From assembly GCA_024278595.1 (NCBI GenBank), contig JAJRSW010000109.1, positions 1 through 40,735 of the forward strand: 40,735 bases of DNA. The letters run 5' to 3'. Position numbers and translations under genes: made by a program. This DNA comes from Fidelibacterota bacterium. Its GTDB lineage: Bacteria; Fidelibacterota; UBA8477; JABMPR01. The notes beneath the pieces are model-generated. The model saw only the letters and a list, made by a program, of their open reading frames with translations, had not been told where the DNA came from and did not search any database. This document shows, in pieces, positions 27,657 through 37,405 of this stretch (position 1 is the stretch's first letter; each line of letters opens with the position of its first letter).

Positions 27657-28767
27657 ATGTTTGACGAAATAAAAGATCAATTAGGTAGCCTGAAGCAGCG
27701 TCTCGACACGCTGAGGGGGCATCTTTGACCTTTCTGAGGTCAATGCACAGCTCACCGAGCTAAAAGCACTTTCGCTAAAAGATGATTTCTGGAACGATAC
27801 TGCCCAGGCCCAGACTATACTAAAAAACATCAGTCTACTTGAAGGACAGACCAGAGCCTGGGAGAATGTCCTGGCCCATGAGGAAGATATCGATATCCTG
27901 CTCGAATTGGGTCTGGAAGATGGCGATGAAAGTTTAACACCGGATCTTGAGAAATCGCTGCGCAAGTTCAGCAGGGTCCTGGAAGATTATGAGTTACGTC
28001 AACTCCTCAGTGATGAAGATGATGTGCTCGACTGTATCGTTACTATTCATCCGGGAGCCGGAGGGACCGAATCCCAGGACTGGGCTGAAATGCTCTACCG
28101 GATGTATACGCGCTGGTTTGATACGCGTGGCTGGAGCTGGAAGGTTCTGGATTACCTGCCTGGAGATGAAGCTGGTTTAAAGGACGCCACCATCGAAGTG
28201 AAGGGCCATTACGCTTTTGGATATGTTAAGGCTGAAAACGGTATTCATCGTTTGGTTCGTATCAGTCCTTTTGACTCCAACTCCCGACGCCATACATCCT
28301 TTGCCTCTGTATATGCCTATCCCATTTATGACACTGAGATCGAGATCGTCATTGATATGAGTGAGGTGCGGGTGGATACCTACCGGGCGAGCGGTGCGGG
28401 TGGGCAGCATATTAACAAGACTGATTCTGCCATTCGGCTCACCCATGCCCCCACTGGCATTGTTGTTCAATGTCAGAATGAACGTTCTCAACACAAGAAT
28501 AAAGAAACCGCCATGAAAATGCTCAAAGCCCGCCTCCATCAATTGGCGAAGGAAAAAGAGCAGGCCAAAATGGATCAGATGGCATCCTCCAAGACCGAGA
28601 TCGGTTGGGGTAATCAGATCCGTTCCTATGTCTTTCATCCCTACACCATGGTGAAGGATCATCGTACCAAACATGAAACCGGCAACATCCAGGCAGTGAT
28701 GAATGGTGATATAGACGGATTTATCAAAGCATACTTATTGAATCAGATGGGAAAAGAATCCTCATGA
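27657..28767 (+). CDS. prfB: peptide chain release factor 2 (programmed +1 frameshift)
   Basis: RF2 recognises UGA and UAA stop codons and triggers peptide release. The ATG at 27657 opens 23 codons ending CTT, then an in-frame TGA at 27726-27728. Slipping by +1 continues in the frame that ends at 28767, for a product of 369 residues (E. coli has 365). The body contains the stop-reading SPF motif (RISPFDSN) and the catalytic GGQ (SGAGGQHINKTDS). The stop overlaps the lysS ATG (ATGA), the same prfB-lysS order as in many bacteria. Without the shift the product would be a 23-residue peptide. Confidence 0.95.
27714..27729 (+). promoter_or_regulatory. prfB: prfB programmed +1 frameshift site
   Basis: AGGGGG (27714-27719) acts as an internal Shine-Dalgarno sequence. 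Three bases later comes CTT TGA C (27723-27729), the classical RF2 slippery heptamer. Motif order and spacing equal the E. coli site. When RF2 is scarce, the ribosome pauses at TGA and slips from CTT to TTT, then reads GAC. RF2 thereby controls its own synthesis. Confidence 0.96.
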
Positions 28768-30257
28768 GTGAACGTACTTTAAATGAGATCATGGATCAAC
28801 GCCGGGAGAAGATCAAAGCACTGGTGGCAGATGGCATTGATCCGTTTCCGCATAATTTTGACCGAAGTCATCTTACGACTGAGGCCATCGCGCAATTTGA
28901 TGAAATTGAGGGTCAAGCAGGTACTCGTTTAGCAGGCCGACTCATGTCTCGCCGGGTCATGGGAAAAGCCAGTTTCGCCAATATCATGGATGGCAGCGGT
29001 CGCATCCAGCTCTACCTGAGTCGGGAAGATCTGGGCGAACAGGTCTACAGCATGTTCAAACGCCTGGATATTGGCGATTTTATTGGTGTAAACGGTTTAA
29101 TGATGACCACCCGGACCGGTGAGAAGACCCTGAAGGTGCTGGAACTCACCTTGTTGAGTAAGAATATTCGTCCTTTGCCCAATGTGAAAGAAAAAGATGG
29201 ACAGCTTTTTGATGGATTTGAGGATAAAGAACAACGTTATCGCAAGCGGTATCTGGATCTGATTGTCAATCCTGATGTGAAAGAGACCTTTGTGAAACGA
29301 GCTCAGATCTATAAAAGCATCCGTAAGTTCTTTGACGATTCGGCCTATCTGGAAGTTGAAACGCCTATTTTACAGCCTTTATATGGTGGGGCATCTGCCC
29401 GACCTTTTAAAACGCATCACAATACCCTGGATATGGATCTTTTTCTGCGGATCGCCGATGAATTATATTTAAAACGATTGATCATTGGTGGGTTTGAGAA
29501 AGTCTATGAATTCTCACGGAATTTCAGAAACGAGGGAATGGATCGAACCCACAATCCGGAGTTTACCGCCATCGAATGGTATGAAGCTTACGTAGACTAC
29601 TTCTTTCTGATGGACCAGGTAGAAGCTCTTTTTAACCATTTGGCGAAGGATCTGGGGCAAAGTGAATTTGAATTTAATGATCACACCATCGATTTGACCA
29701 AACCATTTAAGCGCGCCACTATGGCTGAATTGGTCCAGCAGTATGCTGATATTGATCTTGCCACCGCCTCGGTTTCAGATCTGCTCAAAGTCTGTCGGGC
29801 CCATCAGATTGATGCTGCTTCTGAAGCCAATTATGGTCAGCTTCTGGATGCCCTGTTTGATAGTCTGGTAGAACCACATCTCATCGAACCCACTTTTGTT
29901 ACGGAGTATCCCAAGGCCATTTCACCCCTGGCTAAGAACAAACGGGGGAGTGACGGTACTTTCGTGGAGCGATTCGAGCTGTTTATTGCCGGCAACGAGT
30001 TTGCCAATGCATTTACTGAGCTAAATGACCCCATCGATCAGCGTGAACGCCTGGAAGCTCAGGCAGCACTACGGGCTGGTGGAGATGAAGAAGCTCAGAC
30101 ACTGGATGAGGATTTCCTCCAAGCCATGGAATACGGAATGCCGCCAACTGGTGGCGTGGGAGTGGGATTGGATCGGCTGGTTATGCTGCTGACCGGTAAT
30201 CGTTCCATTCGTGATGTCCTGCTATTTCCCCAGATGAGACCTGAGACCAAAGGCTAG
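28764..30257 (+). CDS. lysS: lysyl-tRNA synthetase, class II
   Basis: A 497-residue cytoplasmic enzyme that charges tRNA-Lys. The N-terminal OB-fold anticodon domain (AGRLMSRRVMGKASF region near residue 60) precedes the class II core. Motif 2 is FRNEGMDRTHNPEF near 256-270 and motif 3 is GVGLDRLVMLLTG near 469-481. The length is normal. The start overlaps prfB by four bases. The stop is followed after a short gap by the Lol permease genes. Confidence 0.97.
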   Translation: MSERTLNEIMDQRREKIKALVADGIDPFPHNFDRSHLTTEAIAQFDEIEGQAGTRLAGRLMSRRVMGKASFANIMDGSGRIQLYLSREDLGEQVYSMFKRLDIGDFIGVNGLMMTTRTGEKTLKVLELTLLSKNIRPLPNVKEKDGQLFDGFEDKEQRYRKRYLDLIVNPDVKETFVKRAQIYKSIRKFFDDSAYLEVETPILQPLYGGASARPFKTHHNTLDMDLFLRIADELYLKRLIIGGFEKVYEFSRNFRNEGMDRTHNPEFTAIEWYEAYVDYFFLMDQVEALFNHLAKDLGQSEFEFNDHTIDLTKPFKRATMAELVQQYADIDLATASVSDLLKVCRAHQIDAASEANYGQLLDALFDSLVEPHLIEPTFVTEYPKAISPLAKNKRGSDGTFVERFELFIAGNEFANAFTELNDPIDQRERLEAQAALRAGGDEEAQTLDEDFLQAMEYGMPPTGGVGVGLDRLVMLLTGNRSIRDVLLFPQMRPETKG

Positions 30258-30314
30258 ATCCTTAGAGTGGGTCCACCGTTAATGCCCCTACAAATCACCT
30301 GCGTTAACTCAAAA

Positions 30315-31520
30315 ATGATGTCCTACACCGGGTATCTGGCAACGCGCTATCTTTTTGGTAAGCATCGGATCCCCTTCATCGCATTTATTTCCCGCACCAC
30401 CATGATCGGCATGGCCCTGGGGGTGACCACCCTGGTGCTGGCTCTGGGGGTTATGCGTGGTTTTGAATCGGTCGTCACTACCAAGATCATTGGATTTGAT
30501 ACCCACATCCGAATTGAGAAACTATTTGATTCCGGATTTGATCTGGATGCGGACCTGGTGGCCGAAATAGCGGCGATTCCCGGTGTTGAACAAATCTTCA
30601 GGATCAACCAGGCTGAGATCATGCTCAAGGCTAATGGTATCACCGAGGGAGCTCTTTTAGAGGCCATGCCGGATGAGGCGCTCCATCAATTGTATTCTGT
30701 CAGCTCCAATATTCTCAGTGGTGGCTCTGCTGCTACGGGGCTCATTGTTGGCGCAGCACTGGCGGAGCAGCTTCAGGTGAGCGTTAACGACCCTTTACTG
30801 ATCTACGATCTGGGGTCCCTAACCGAGCAGCGGGGCTTCCCAGCAATTGCCCGAACCAGCGTTGGGGCAATTTATGAATCAGGCATGGTCGATTATGATA
30901 AATCATATCTGTACTGCTCGCTTCAAACCATGGATGACCTTTTTCCGGATTCCAGCAGCGCCGATAATTTTGGGATCTTTCTCTCTGATCTTTCGCTTAC
31001 AGATGCTGTGATGGCAGATATTGATGAAGCCTTGCCCTATTCTCACCTTTCTATTTCGTGGCGGGATCGGCATCAAACTTTATTTAACTGGATGAAAACA
31101 CAACAGCTTCCCATCTTTGTTATTTTTAGTCTGATCATGTTGGTGGCAGTGGTCAATATCTCCAGCACATTGATCTTAATAATCCTGGAAAAACGTTCTG
31201 AGATCGGTACGCTGAGAGCTCTGGGCACCAGTCGCCGCCGAATTCGCCGTATTTTCGCCCTGGAGGGTCTCATGATGGGCTTGGTCGGCACTCTGTCAGG
31301 TATTTTTCTATCCATGCTACTGGCCTGGCTGCAAAGCGCATTCGGGTTGATCAGATTGCCCAGTGATGTGTACTTCATGGATAAAGTCACCATCCTCATA
31401 TCTCCAACAGATGTTTTGATTATCTCCAGTGGAATTATTCTACTCGCCATACTGTCATCATTGATCCCGGCCATGCAGGCTAGTCGACTGAGTCCGGCTC
31501 AAGCCCTGAGGGATGAATGA
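30315..31520 (+). CDS. lolC: lipoprotein-release ABC permease, LolC/LolE family (first copy)
   Basis: About 401 residues. The first membrane helix is near residues 25-45, followed by a large periplasmic MacB-core-like domain. Three helices (FtsX-type domain) fill the last 140 residues, with EKRSEIGTLRALG, the coupling segment of the family. LolCDE extracts lipoproteins from the inner membrane and hands them to LolA. The frame is open from GTG 30267, but family N termini begin just before TRYLF, so ATG 30315 or 30318 is preferred; no strong ribosome binding site decides it. It overlaps the second permease by ATGA. Confidence 0.82.
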   Translation: MMSYTGYLATRYLFGKHRIPFIAFISRTTMIGMALGVTTLVLALGVMRGFESVVTTKIIGFDTHIRIEKLFDSGFDLDADLVAEIAAIPGVEQIFRINQAEIMLKANGITEGALLEAMPDEALHQLYSVSSNILSGGSAATGLIVGAALAEQLQVSVNDPLLIYDLGSLTEQRGFPAIARTSVGAIYESGMVDYDKSYLYCSLQTMDDLFPDSSSADNFGIFLSDLSLTDAVMADIDEALPYSHLSISWRDRHQTLFNWMKTQQLPIFVIFSLIMLVAVVNISSTLILIILEKRSEIGTLRALGTSRRRIRRIFALEGLMMGLVGTLSGIFLSMLLAWLQSAFGLIRLPSDVYFMDKVTILISPTDVLIISSGIILLAILSSLIPAMQASRLSPAQALRDE

Positions 31521-32716
31521 ACCAACTGAACTGGTATATGGCTCGACGCTATTTTTTTACCAAACGCAGCAACCGCTATATTAGCTGGGTCGGCGGCATA
31601 TCTATTATCGGAATTGCGCTGGGTGTGATCGCTTTGATCATTACCATGGCCATCCTGAATGGTTTTGAGAGTGAGGTTACCAGCCGAATCACTAATTTTA
31701 TTCCGCATCTGATCATCTCCTCAGAACAGGATATTGATGAACTACGACAACTCGTGCCGGAAGCTGAAGCCATCTTTCATAGTACTGAAAGAAAAGCAAT
31801 TCTGGGATTTATGGATGACCAACTCGTCCTGAACATCCGGGCTGTTGATGAGGATAGCTGGAGGCACTTGTTAAATCCTCAGAGTGCGAGTTCAATATCC
31901 CCAGGACGGCTAAAACCTCTTGGGAATGAGCTACCGGGAATTGTGGTGGGTGCTGCTGTTGCTGATCAATTCTTTTTGACCGTGGGGGATACTGTGGTTG
32001 TTCAGAGTCCTCTGGATGCCAGATCCGGATTATTTAGGATACCGCAACGCCACTTTGTGCTGACTGGAATCTTCCAGTCAGATATTTTTGATTTTGATCG
32101 AAGTCTGGCATTTATTCCCTATAACGCGGGTCGTAGACTTTTTAAATCAGCTGGCGGTCAGGTCATCCACATACAGTTGACCAACTTTAATGCTGCGGTA
32201 GCAGTAAAGGAAAGACTTGAGACAGCCCTACCTGAAATCCAGATCAGGACCTGGTATGATCAACATCAGACCTTGTTTGATGCCATGCGCATGGAAAAGT
32301 GGGGTAGCTTTCTCGGTCTTAATTTGATCATTCTGGTGGCAGTCTTCAATATAGTCAGCTCTCTGATGATGATGGTTCTGGAGAAAACCGGCGATATTGG
32401 GATCCTGCGGGTAATGGGTGCTCGGGCCACAAATATCCGGCAGATATTTAACTTACAGGGCTTTATTGTGGCACTATTGGGTGTGGCATTAGGGATGGTG
32501 ATCGGATCGGCACTGGTGTTGAGTCAAGCGCATTGGGGCTGGATCAGATTACCGGCAGACATCTATCTGATCCCATTTCTGCCCGTAAAGCTCATTTGGA
32601 GTGAGGTTTTCATTGTCGGTATTGTGGCCTTCGGTATTGTCCTATTATCGATCCGTTATCCGGCAAAAAAGGCGGCCTGGCTGGCTCCTCTGGATGCCAT
32701 TAACTATAAGCATTGA
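31517..32716 (+). CDS. lolE: lipoprotein-release ABC permease, LolC/LolE family (second copy)
   Basis: A 399-residue paralogue of the preceding gene with the same layout. A helix near residues 24-46 (GIALGVIALIITMAI) is followed by a periplasmic domain of about 220 residues and a three-helix FtsX domain with EKTGDIGILRVMG. A pair of different permeases plus one ATPase is the LolCDE arrangement; many relatives of this organism have one permease (LolF-type) only. Which copy corresponds to LolC and which to LolE cannot be told from order alone. lolD follows 55 bases later. Confidence 0.82.
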   Translation: MNQLNWYMARRYFFTKRSNRYISWVGGISIIGIALGVIALIITMAILNGFESEVTSRITNFIPHLIISSEQDIDELRQLVPEAEAIFHSTERKAILGFMDDQLVLNIRAVDEDSWRHLLNPQSASSISPGRLKPLGNELPGIVVGAAVADQFFLTVGDTVVVQSPLDARSGLFRIPQRHFVLTGIFQSDIFDFDRSLAFIPYNAGRRLFKSAGGQVIHIQLTNFNAAVAVKERLETALPEIQIRTWYDQHQTLFDAMRMEKWGSFLGLNLIILVAVFNIVSSLMMMVLEKTGDIGILRVMGARATNIRQIFNLQGFIVALLGVALGMVIGSALVLSQAHWGWIRLPADIYLIPFLPVKLIWSEVFIVGIVAFGIVLLSIRYPAKKAAWLAPLDAINYKH

Positions 32717-32771
32717 ACCTATGCGTGATCTTGAAAACGAAAAGCGGAACTCAAAGCGAGAGGTTGAATCA

Positions 32772-33428
32772 ATGGACACGATCCTGGAAATAAATGAGAT
32801 CAACAAGACATTCACGGGTGTTGGTGAAGACCTACAGGTTCTGCGCGGAATCAGCTTTACCATGCAGCGCGGAGAGATCGTTGCCATCAACGGTCCCTCT
32901 GGAATAGGCAAAACGACCCTGCTCAATATTATTGGTACGCTGGAAGAAGCAGATTCAGGTAAGATCTTCATATCTGGTCAACAGGCTAACACCATGGACG
33001 ATGACCAGCTCAGCCGGTTCCGGGCTCAGAATCTGGGGTTTATCTTCCAATTCCACTATCTGTTGCCAGAATTCACTGCGCTGGAAAATGTCCTCATCCC
33101 GGCGAAGATCGTCAATCTGGATCGGACAGAAGCCTCCGATCGCGCCCGTGAGCTCCTTGAGGCAGTCGGTGTCTATGAGAGACGTAACCATAAGCCTTCT
33201 CAACTTTCAGGTGGTGAAAGGCAACGGGTGGCGGTTGCGCGAGCATTGATGAATCGACCCGAACTGGTACTGGCTGATGAACCAACCGGTAATCTTGACC
33301 CGGATAACGGCAAACGTCTGGTGGAATTGATCCAGCAGGTCAGATCTGATTATGGCCAATCCTTTCTTATCGCAACCCATAGTAGATCCCTGTCTGCTGC
33401 TTGTGATCGGGTTTTCTCACTAAGCTGA
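32772..33428 (+). CDS. lolD: lipoprotein-release ABC transporter ATP-binding protein LolD
   Basis: A 218-residue ABC ATPase of the MacB/LolD subfamily. Walker A is [11 protein letters not shown], the Q-loop [12 protein letters not shown] is family-typical, the signature is LSGGERQR and Walker B is [12 protein letters not shown]. The ATG at 32772 is chosen because GAGAGG lies eight bases upstream and the length then matches LolD. An ATG at 32721 would add 17 residues but has no ribosome binding site. It energises the two permeases directly upstream. Confidence 0.9.
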   Translation: MDTILEINEINKTFTGVGEDLQVLRGISFTMQRGEIVAINGPSGIGKTTLLNIIGTLEEADSGKIFISGQQANTMDDDQLSRFRAQNLGFIFQFHYLLPEFTALENVLIPAKIVNLDRTEASDRARELLEAVGVYERRNHKPSQLSGGERQRVAVARALMNRPELVLADEPTGNLDPDNGKRLVELIQQVRSDYGQSFLIATHSRSLSAACDRVFSLS

Positions 33429-33515
33429 AACAAAAATCAATTCGGAGGGTTCATTCTACTGGGATTCGTTCCTATATTGAGCGATGTTTTATTAACTATT
33501 TATTGAGGTTATAAA

Positions 33516-35987
33516 TTGAAAGCAAATTTTCATAAAAAACTGCAGGCTGTCATTCAACTTTCCAAAGAAGAAGCCATCCGGTTGGGTCATGCATATATCG
33601 GTTCAGAACATTTATTGTTGGGAATATTCCGACAAGCTGACAACAAGGTCATTGACATCCTGCAATCTCTGAATATCGATCCGGTGGAGATCAAAAATCA
33701 CATTGAAGAACAGATACGTACCTCAGGTGGGACAATGATCCTGGGCACCCTGCCCTTTACCAAACGTGCGGAACGCATCTTGAAAAACACCTACCAGGAA
33801 GCCCGGGATCTAAATGCTGATATTGTTGATGTGGAACATTTGCTCCTGGCCATCCTCAGAGAGCAGGAAGGTATTGCCGCTGATATCATGGCTCAATTCA
33901 GCATTGACTATGAGATCGTCCGGGATGAGATGGAGTTCTCACCTGATTCTGGTCACCGTGAGTCTGAAAGCGGTAAAGTAAAGCCCCAGAGCAAGACCCC
34001 TGCGTTGGACCACTTTGGCCGTGATATAACATCATTTGCCCGGGCCGGAAAACTTGACCCGGTAATCGGCAGGGATAAAGAGATTGAACGTGTGGCGCAG
34101 ATCCTTTCCCGCCGCAAGAAGAATAATCCGGTTCTCATCGGTGAACCAGGTGTGGGCAAGACAGCCATTGCAGAAGGGTTAGCCCTGCGAATTATTGGCA
34201 AGAAGGTCCCGCGCAGTCTGCTCAGGAAACGGGTGGTCTCACTGGATCTGGCCGCTCTCATCGCCGGCACCAAATATCGGGGTCAATTTGAAGAAAGAAT
34301 GAAAGCCGTTACTGCCGAATTGGAGAAGAGCGAAGACATCATTCTGTTTATCGATGAATTGCACACCATTGTGGGAGCAGGTGCTGCCAGTGGCTCTCTG
34401 GATGCCAGTAACATGTTCAAACCAGCTTTGGCTCGTGGTGATTTGCAATGTATTGGTGCCACTACACTTGATGAGTACCGGAAATATGTGGAAAAAGATG
34501 GTGCTCTGGAACGCCGGTTTCAGAAGGTTATCATTGAACCACCCTCTCGTAAAGAGACTTTACAGATCCTCCATGGTTTGAAAGATCGCTATGAAGCCCA
34601 CCATAATGTCCAATATAGTGATGAATCCCTGGAGGCCTCAGTGGCATACTCCAGCCGCTACATTCAGGATAAATTTCATCCGGATAAAGCCATCGATGTT
34701 ATGGATGAAGCGGGTGCTCGCGTGCATTTGGCCAATGTGGATATCCCTGAAAAGATCGTTAAACTGGAATCAGACCTGGATAATCTGAGGATTCGTAAGG
34801 AAGATGTTGTCCGTAATCAGGAATTTGAGCTGGCCGCCTCACTGCGGGATGATGAACGTAAACTCACCCAGCAATTAGCTGAAGCTAATGATGAGTGGAC
34901 CACGGCCATGAAGATCGATCCCCCGGTAGTAAAAGTTGAGGACATTGCTGCGGTTGTCTCACTCATTACCAGTATCCCCATCCAGGATGTGGCAGAATCG
35001 GAAGCAGAGCGGCTGTTAAAGCTCGAGTCTGAGATCGGCAAGTATCTGGTGGGGCAGAGTCATGTCATCAAGGCTATGGCCAAGGCTTTACGCCGTGCCA
35101 GAAGTGGTTTCCGTGACCCTAAACGACCCATCGGTTCATTTCTCTTTCTGGGACCCACAGGTGTAGGCAAAACAGAAATGGCAAAAGTTCTGGCCAAGTA
35201 TATCTACCAGAATGAAAAGGCATTGATCAAAATGGATATGTCCGAATATTCTGAAAGGTTCAACGTCAGCCGGCTTATTGGAGCGCCGCCCGGGTATGTG
35301 GGGTATGAAGAAGGGGGTACCCTGACTGAATCGGTTCGTAGAAACCCGTATAGTGTGGTTTTATTTGATGAGATCGAGAAAGCGCATCCCGAAGTATACA
35401 ACCTGCTCCTGCAGATCATGGATGAAGGACAACTGACCGATAGTTTGGGACACACGGTGGATTTCAAGAATTGTATTCTGATCATGACGTCCAACCTGGG
35501 TTTGAAAAATCTTTCGCAACCGGGTATCGGTTTTAATCGGAAAGACCATCATGCCGTCATGGAGGAACAACGCTCCAAGATCAACAAGGAAATGAAACAG
35601 ACCTTCAAACCTGAGTTTATCAACCGCTTGACTGATTCTCTGGTCTTTAATTCACTGACGCGCAAGGAACTGATCAAGATCGTGGACCTGATCCTGGAGG
35701 AAGTGAGTAATTACGCCAATGAGAAAAATATAAAGATCAAGCTAAGTCCAGCAGCCAAGGCTTTGATCATTGACCAGGAGATCGATAGCGAATATGGTGC
35801 TCGTCCCCTGCGGCGCATCATTCAGGACCTCATTGAAGATCGGATCGCAGAAATGACCCTCAGGGGTGAAGTAAAAGCTGAATCCACCATTGCGGTCTCA
35901 GCGAAGAAGAAAGTCTTGAGTTTCCGAGTAAGCAAGCTGGCTCCCAATAAATCTACGGGTAAAGCGACCTCACTCAACCGTGAGTAA
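33516..35987 (+). CDS. clpC: Clp protease ATPase ClpC
   Basis: An 823-residue class 1 Hsp100 unfoldase. Two Clp-N repeats (residues 1-145) precede AAA-1 with Walker A GEPGVGKT (209-216). A UVR-type middle segment with [14 protein letters not shown] is the ClpC hallmark. AAA-2 has Walker [11 protein letters not shown]. An IGF tripeptide at 671-673 is the ClpP-docking loop, so it should feed substrates to ClpP, which is not in this window. The start is TTG at 33516 with TTGAGG seven bases upstream; no nearby ATG would keep the conserved Clp-N start. The 87-base gap before it may hold a promoter but none is clear. Confidence 0.95.
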   Translation: MKANFHKKLQAVIQLSKEEAIRLGHAYIGSEHLLLGIFRQADNKVIDILQSLNIDPVEIKNHIEEQIRTSGGTMILGTLPFTKRAERILKNTYQEARDLNADIVDVEHLLLAILREQEGIAADIMAQFSIDYEIVRDEMEFSPDSGHRESESGKVKPQSKTPALDHFGRDITSFARAGKLDPVIGRDKEIERVAQILSRRKKNNPVLIGEPGVGKTAIAEGLALRIIGKKVPRSLLRKRVVSLDLAALIAGTKYRGQFEERMKAVTAELEKSEDIILFIDELHTIVGAGAASGSLDASNMFKPALARGDLQCIGATTLDEYRKYVEKDGALERRFQKVIIEPPSRKETLQILHGLKDRYEAHHNVQYSDESLEASVAYSSRYIQDKFHPDKAIDVMDEAGARVHLANVDIPEKIVKLESDLDNLRIRKEDVVRNQEFELAASLRDDERKLTQQLAEANDEWTTAMKIDPPVVKVEDIAAVVSLITSIPIQDVAESEAERLLKLESEIGKYLVGQSHVIKAMAKALRRARSGFRDPKRPIGSFLFLGPTGVGKTEMAKVLAKYIYQNEKALIKMDMSEYSERFNVSRLIGAPPGYVGYEEGGTLTESVRRNPYSVVLFDEIEKAHPEVYNLLLQIMDEGQLTDSLGHTVDFKNCILIMTSNLGLKNLSQPGIGFNRKDHHAVMEEQRSKINKEMKQTFKPEFINRLTDSLVFNSLTRKELIKIVDLILEEVSNYANEKNIKIKLSPAAKALIIDQEIDSEYGARPLRRIIQDLIEDRIAEMTLRGEVKAESTIAVSAKKKVLSFRVSKLAPNKSTGKATSLNRE

Positions 35988-35995
35988 ACTTTAAG

Positions 35996-36673
35996 GTGTC
36001 CCCGAATATCGTACATCCCATCATCGTAATCCCGGTCTTTAACGGCCGGGATTCTCTTATCAAACTCCTGGAGCATATTAGGGTCGTCAGCGAACTGCCC
36101 GTTATGATCCTGGATGATGGCTCAAATGATGGTCTATCTGAAACTGATCTACCTGATATGATCTATTTAAGGCATGCTGCAAATCGGGGTAAAGGTGCTG
36201 CGCTTAGATCAGCTTTTGAGGCCTGCCATGGCTTGGGATACAGTCACGCTCTCACACTTGATGCTGATGGCCAACATACACCAGACATGATCAACTCGTT
36301 TATTGCACAAGCAAAACAAGCGCCTGGTGCGTTGGTCGTGGGAAATCGGGACCTCCTCACAGCAGAAATGCCCTTCCTTCGCCAACTGTCGAATAATATC
36401 ACCAGTCTGATCATCTCCTTGCGAACCGGCTATCTGATTCGTGATGTGCAAGTTGGATATCGTTGTTATCCACTGAGTGATAGTCGGTTATGGTATTCTA
36501 TTGAAGATGGTTTCCAGTTTGAAACGGATATATTTTTTAATGTAAGAAAATTAAAAATGCAGTTAATCTGGCAGCCTATTCCAGTGATCTATGGCAATGA
36601 AGAAAGTCATATGGATTATGTGCTGGATACGTTACGGTTTGTAAGAACATTTTTCAGGAGTTATCAGTGCTAG
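35996..36673 (+). CDS. family 2 glycosyltransferase, polyprenyl-phosphate type
   Basis: A 225-residue GT-A fold transferase. IVIPVFNGRDSL opens the nucleotide-sugar domain, with LDDGSNDG at about residues 36-43. NRGKGAALRSAFE and the metal-binding LDADGQHTPDM match dolichol-phosphate mannosyltransferase-like enzymes. No membrane helices follow, so it is the soluble type. The acceptor is probably a polyprenyl phosphate or a lipid, but neither acceptor nor sugar can be read from the sequence. The start is GTG at 35996. Its end overlaps the next gene by 7 bases. Confidence 0.8.
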   Translation: MSPNIVHPIIVIPVFNGRDSLIKLLEHIRVVSELPVMILDDGSNDGLSETDLPDMIYLRHAANRGKGAALRSAFEACHGLGYSHALTLDADGQHTPDMINSFIAQAKQAPGALVVGNRDLLTAEMPFLRQLSNNITSLIISLRTGYLIRDVQVGYRCYPLSDSRLWYSIEDGFQFETDIFFNVRKLKMQLIWQPIPVIYGNEESHMDYVLDTLRFVRTFFRSYQC

Positions 36674-37161
36674 AGTCGGTTCTTCAGTTTTTTCAGGAAT
36701 TTATTCAGGATCCACGCTGGATCACCTTTTTATTGGCGATGACACCCATAGGTGAACTCAGGGTTGCTTTACCATGGGGTATCACTTTTGGAGGTATGCC
36801 ATGGTTTGAGGCCTATATCTGGGCGGTTGCCGGAAATTTCCTAATCTCGATCCCAATCGTACTGTTACTGGGTCCGACCTCCAGTTTTCTAATGCGCTGG
36901 AGCATGGGCGAAAGATTTTTCAATTGGTTGTTTACCAGAACTCGGCGAAAGGGGAAATTGATCGAAACCTGGGAATTTCTCGGCTTGGTCATATTCGTTG
37001 GCATTCCTTTACCTGTTACCGGGGCCTGGACCGGAGCTGCAGCAGCCTTTTTATTTGGGCTCTCGTATCGGAAGTCATTTCTGGCCATTTTTCTGGGACT
37101 GTTGATGAGCGCCACAATTGTGAGTATCATTACGGTGACAGGAGTAAAACTATTTGGTTGA
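36667..37161 (+). CDS. small multi-pass membrane protein, Sm_multidrug_ex family
   Basis: A 164-residue protein with about four membrane segments. The motif [15 protein letters not shown] near residues 25-39 and [14 protein letters not shown] near 115-128 are the conserved loops of the putative small multidrug export family (DedA-like re-entrant motifs). Function is not established; DedA relatives move lipids. The start is GTG at 36667 with AGGAG seven bases upstream. It overlaps the glycosyltransferase gene, so a link to lipid-linked sugars is possible. Confidence 0.75.
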   Translation: MLESVLQFFQEFIQDPRWITFLLAMTPIGELRVALPWGITFGGMPWFEAYIWAVAGNFLISIPIVLLLGPTSSFLMRWSMGERFFNWLFTRTRRKGKLIETWEFLGLVIFVGIPLPVTGAWTGAAAAFLFGLSYRKSFLAIFLGLLMSATIVSIITVTGVKLFG

Positions 37162-37186
37162 TTCATCCGTGGGGCTGCAATAGCAA

Positions 37187-37215
37187 TTGCCAACAACTGG
37201 TCTCTATGATATACT
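37187..37215 (+). promoter_or_regulatory. sigma-70-type promoter of tRNA-Pro
   Basis: TTGCCA (37187-37192), a 17-base spacer and TATACT (37210-37215). A GC-rich stretch (ATCGCGC) follows the -10 box, as in stringently controlled stable-RNA promoters. Transcription should begin near 37222, about 40 bases before the tRNA. Confidence 0.8.
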
Positions 37216-37260
37216 ATCGCGCTTTTTAATACATCAAGGAGCAGAGACATTATTCTAATT

Positions 37261-37334
<74 letters not shown>

Positions 37335-37352
37335 CTTGTAGAGTAAGCACGG

Positions 37353-37375
37353 CGCGGATCCAGATCCGCGTTTTT
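37353..37375 (+). terminator. intrinsic terminator after tRNA-Pro
   Basis: CGCGGAT (37353-37359) and ATCCGCG (37364-37370) form a perfect 7-bp stem with a CCAG loop, directly followed by TTTTT. It ends the tRNA-Pro transcript and separates it from leuS, which must have its own start signal in the 30 bases after the T-run or rely on read-through. Confidence 0.9.
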
Positions 37376-37405
37376 GATATTTAGTATAGATCATAGAGGT
37401 AAGGT

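Noticed and set aside
27726..27728. prfB as a pseudogene because of the in-frame TGA
   Set aside because: The Shine-Dalgarno-like AGGGGG and CTT TGA C make it the known programmed frameshift, and the downstream frame is intact.
27681..27965. Minus-strand open frame over the start of prfB
   Set aside because: It is the shadow of the frameshifted RF2 gene, which explains the region fully.
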